Shown here piece by piece: positions 61,803 to 64,000 of a stretch of DNA of 64,000 nucleotides (its first letter is position 1; each line of letters opens with the position of its first letter). The translations under genes and the position numbers were made by a program. This DNA comes from Phycisphaerae bacterium. GTDB taxonomy: Bacteria > Planctomycetota > Phycisphaerae > UBA1845. The stretch covers positions 55,349-119,348 of the forward strand of contig JABWBH010000006.1 of NCBI GenBank assembly GCA_013360585.1, read 5' to 3'. The notes under the pieces are model-generated. The model saw nothing but the letters and a program-made list of their open reading frames with translations. It had not been told where the DNA came from and did not search any database.

Positions 61803-62413
61803 ACGCCCTCCCCCCGGATGGGCAGAACCAGACGCGTGTTGGCGCCGTCCGCCCATTGAACCTCGATGCGGATGAGCTTGGGAGCGCCTTTCCAGGTCGG
61901 GGTCCGCGTCCACCCGCCCTCGTGCCGGACGTCGAGCTGCCAGGAACTTACAGGGTCGGCGACGACCTCCTCAAGCAGCGGTTTCTCGGGATGCGTCAGG
62001 TCCACGGTTTGTCGGACCAGCCGGGCCGGAGCGTCCAGACGGTCGCGCACCAGCCGGTACGTCAGGTGTGCCGGGCGGTGCGAGCCGGATTCCGATCCAT
62101 CGTCGATCCAGGCCGCCGCGGTAAGGTCCAATTGCTGCGGAACCCCCGCCGTCAGCGTCAGGCACGGTTGTTCATCCAGGACGAGCAGGCTCGCCAGGTC
62201 GTCGCGCAGCACGTCCGCAAGGGCGCTCTCGCGGTCCATCGATGCGATGATGGCGGCCGCATGCTGTTCGCTTCGCAGTCCGCTGATCGCCATCCGGGCG
62301 CCCACGGAAAGCACCACCGCGGTCAGCGTCAGGGCGACGAGAACCTCCAGCAGCGTGAAGCCGTATGCCGCGTGTCGTCTCGCCACGAGCTGTCTTTTGT
62401 CACCGATCGCCAC
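61799..62413 (-). CDS. gspJ: type II secretion pseudopilin J
   Basis: I use GTG 62413 (GGAGG upstream, 14-bp overlap with gspI); 204 residues. Prepilin motif AAYG|FTLLEVLVALTLTAVVLS with Glu5 present. The C-terminal domain has RLVRDRL, PVSSWQLDVRHEGGW and IRIEVQWADG strands as in GspJ. It forms the pseudopilus tip complex with I and K. Confidence 0.8.
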   Translation of the reverse strand: MAIGDKRQLVARRHAAYGFTLLEVLVALTLTAVVLSVGARMAISGLRSEQHAAAIIASMDRESALADVLRDDLASLLVLDEQPCLTLTAGVPQQLDLTAAAWIDDGSESGSHRPAHLTYRLVRDRLDAPARLVRQTVDLTHPEKPLLEEVVADPVSSWQLDVRHEGGWTRTPTWKGAPKLIRIEVQWADGANTRLVLPIRGEGV

Positions 62414-62765
62414 GCCGCGGCGCCTCCAACCAGACGTATTCCGCAAGGACGGCATCCCCGTCATCCCCGTACACGCGGAGCCGGATCTCTTGAAGTTCCC
62501 GCGTCGAGGTCCGCCACGACGGCGACTCCTCCCGAACCCAGCGCAGCGCTGCGTTGAATTCACCTTGCGCCGTGACGGAACTCGGGTCCGCTTTCCAGGT
62601 CAGAATCAGCTCCTCCGCGAGCGTGTGCGCTTCCGTCCCCTGCCGCGTCGCCGCAAGCTGCCGCAGACTCCGAGCCTGCGCCAGAAGCAACGCCGTCATC
62701 GTGCCCGCGATCAGCGTCAGCGACGCGAGCACTTCCACGAGCGACAAGCCCCTACTTCGTCTCAT
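62400..62765 (-). CDS. gspI: type II secretion pseudopilin I
   Basis: ATG 62765, overlapping the gspH stop by 14 bp; 121 residues. MRRSRG|LSLVEVLASLTLIAGTM is a short six-residue leader with Glu5 kept. AHTLAEELILTWKADP, then a compact beta region, fit GspI, the smallest minor pseudopilin. Confidence 0.78.
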   Translation of the reverse strand: MRRSRGLSLVEVLASLTLIAGTMTALLLAQARSLRQLAATRQGTEAHTLAEELILTWKADPSSVTAQGEFNAALRWVREESPSWRTSTRELQEIRLRVYGDDGDAVLAEYVWLEAPRRGDR

Positions 62766-63387
62766 TCGACAGCTCCACGACCAGTTCCGGGTACGACGCC
62801 GCACGGGGCTTTTCAGATGGCAGATGAACCCGCGGCGGTTGCAGGCAGGGAAGGACGCACGCCGCGGCGCTGCCCTGCGATTCAAAGAGCAACGCGCATC
62901 GCCGATACCGCCCGTGGCCGTCGATCCGAATGACCAGACTCCCCTCCAAGTCGCGGCTTTCCGAGTCGAACCAGCCCTGTTTCATCTCGACTGGGGCGAG
63001 GAGCCGAAACGCCTGTTCGTCCTCGCCGGCGCTCTGCAAACGCCGCGTCCGGGCGATGCGCACGACTCCGTTCGCGGCATCAATCCCCACCCGGCGCGCC
63101 TCTCCGGACGTACGGGCTTCGATCTGAGCCAGACGGACATACGAGCCGACTTGCGAAGCGACGCCGCGGACTTTCCCCGCGGCGGTGAGGCCGTCGAGTT
63201 TCAGCGTGACCAGGCCGACCGCAAGCGCCACAAGCACGGTTACGACCAACAGTTCCAGCAGGGTGAAGGCGCAACAACGGGAAGAGCGAATGGCGAATAG
63301 CGAATGGCGAATGAGGTTCAGGTGCGCATGCCGGCGCGCCGCGATGCACGGGTAACTCGCGCGGCGGATGTCGGTCGGAGCGATCAC
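62752..63387 (-). CDS. gspH: type II secretion pseudopilin H with repeat-derived leader
   Basis: GTG 63387 overlaps the gspG stop (GTGA); 211 residues. The prepilin motif is CCA|FTLLELLVVTVLVALAVG with Ala, not Gly, at -1. The 40-residue leader contains LIRHSLFAIRSS, the translation of a CATTCGC minisatellite. The mature part has SYVRLAQIEARTSGEARRVGID and VVRIARTRRL as in GspH. Without the gspG frameshift the frame would not join gspG; in the present DNA it is continuous with the gspG 5' half. Confidence 0.75.
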   Translation of the reverse strand: MIAPTDIRRASYPCIAARRHAHLNLIRHSLFAIRSSRCCAFTLLELLVVTVLVALAVGLVTLKLDGLTAAGKVRGVASQVGSYVRLAQIEARTSGEARRVGIDAANGVVRIARTRRLQSAGEDEQAFRLLAPVEMKQGWFDSESRDLEGSLVIRIDGHGRYRRCALLFESQGSAAACVLPCLQPPRVHLPSEKPRAASYPELVVELSNETK

Positions 63388-63840
63388 GGTTTCGGTTCCT
63401 CCCAACTGACGACGTCCGTGTCCGCGCCCGTGCCGCCTTCCTGGCCGTCCGCTCCGAGGCTGAGCAGGTCGAACACCCCGTGAACGCCGGGATAGACGTA
63501 GACGTACCGCAAGCCCTTCGTCGTTGTCCGGGTAGCGGTCGTGGTCGAGGTAGAAGAGGTTGAGCGCCTCGCTGATGCGGGCGATCTCGGCTTTCGCGGC
63601 AGTCTGCTTGCCCTTGACGAGGTAATCGTTGACCGACACGGTCACGATCGTGGCCAGGATGCCGAGAATGACCACGACCACCATGAGCTCCACAAGCGTG
63701 AAAGCCGGAGAACAGCGAATGACGAAGACCGAATGACGATGTCGGTTTGGCCACAAAGACGAAGGTGTTGCCGACATCCCGCACAGGATCCGCTTCTTCT
63801 CCCATTTGCTATTCGCCATTGCTGATTCGCAATTCCTCAT
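63384..63840 (-). pseudogene. gspG: major pseudopilin gspG, broken by a frame-disrupting deletion
   Basis: ATG 63840 overlaps the gspF stop (ATGA). The 5' half encodes CSPA|FTLVELMVVVVILGILATIV and AEIARISEALNLFYLDHDRYPDNDEGL, classical GspG. After about 63510 the frame is lost: the correct continuation (YVYVYPGVHGVFDLLSLGADGQ ... DVVSWEE) lies in the +1 frame and ends at 63384. The usual GPYLK...LPKDPWGNPY segment of about 25 residues between these halves is missing, so a deletion out of frame is more likely than a single-base error. Both the leader (46 residues) and the Ala at -1 are unusual. Confidence 0.75.
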
Positions 63841-64000
63841 TGCATCCCCCTCGTCGCCTCCAGGATCGGCATCAGGCACGCGAACACGATGAACCCCACC
63901 CCGCCGGCCAGGAGCACGATCAGCAGCGGCTCCAACGCCGCCGTGAACTTCTGGAGCGCCAGTTTGACCTCGATCTCGTAGCTTTCCTTCAATTGTCCCA
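63837..64000 (-). CDS. gspF: type II secretion platform protein F, C-terminal end (partial)
   Basis: Only the last ~53 residues are in the window: LKESYEIEVKLALQKFTAALEPLLIVLLAGGVGFIVFACLMPILEATRGM in segments, the GspF/PilC C-terminus with the EPLLI...MPI motif and final membrane helix. It stops at 63837, overlapping gspG by four bases. The rest, with the other gsp genes, lies beyond the window. Confidence 0.85.
   Translation of the reverse strand, partial: GQLKESYEIEVKLALQKFTAALEPLLIVLLAGGVGFIVFACLMPILEATRGMQ

Overview
The window reads as high-GC chromosomal DNA of a planctomycete, probably Phycisphaerae-like. This is inferred from gene content, not from a database search. Pointers are a CxxCGYDLTGN-type zinc ribbon, a secreted BNR protein ending in a DCNGNG-type calcium-loop tail, an ABC ATPase fused to an acetyltransferase (COG2401 type), Gfo/Idh/MocA and fucose-isomerase-like genes, a PilM-based membrane cluster with a separate GspF-M pseudopilin operon, and Asn/Asp-rich secreted proteins with CTERM-like tails.

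Layout. 1-2.3 kb: the end of a TPR gene, then 1.6 kb without a credible protein gene. The minus strand there carries a near-ideal sigma70 promoter (1984-2012), about 1.12 kb of hairpin-dense sequence and an intrinsic terminator (854-885). I read this as an undescribed large structured non-coding RNA. 2.3-9 kb: a carbohydrate-type ABC importer (binding protein and two permeases, no ATPase), an AMMECR1-like/alpha-toroid protein and an aldehyde dehydrogenase. 9-11.8 kb: a HEAT-repeat protein and the tRNA methylthiotransferase MtaB. 11.9-17.6 kb: a PilM-like protein plus two single-pass membrane proteins. 17.9-32.3 kb: a CTERM-type surface protein, mqnA, a glycosyltransferase, COG2401, ilvC, lepA, a CoA-binding protein, an oxidoreductase, an isomerase-like protein, a PepSY protein and a response regulator, with several families of dispersed intergenic repeats. 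33-40.5 kb: a secreted BNR protein, an orphan ABC-2 permease, a UbiD-type decarboxylase and a secreted WD40 protein.

41.3-58.1 kb is an integrated island. It starts at tRNA-Thr(TGT) with a tyrosine recombinase whose reading frame runs antisense through the tRNA. Behind it are an excisionase-like gene and a chaperone-type module (GrpE fusion, Hsp70, VWA, two small membrane proteins). Next come a HerA/FtsK-type ATPase with a Cys-rich partner, and a block in which three unrecognised protein families each occur twice. In that block a small plus-strand protein (X) faces, tail to tail, a minus-strand protein with a winged-helix-like C-terminus. One copy of that partner is free-standing (185 aa); the other is the C-terminus of a 1001-aa STAND NTPase. 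A third family (Y, 149 aa) lies alongside each pair. I consider this duplicated cassette, together with the large RNA, the best candidates for an undescribed system; a conflict or defence role is inference from the island setting and the STAND/Hsp70/VWA/HerA content.

58.5-64 kb: a type II secretion operon on the minus strand in the order gspF-G-H-I-J-K-C-L-M. gspG is broken by a frame-disrupting deletion, and a CATTC-type minisatellite has become part of pseudopilin leader peptides.

No alignments, folding or database searches could be run. Family names rest on motifs read by eye.
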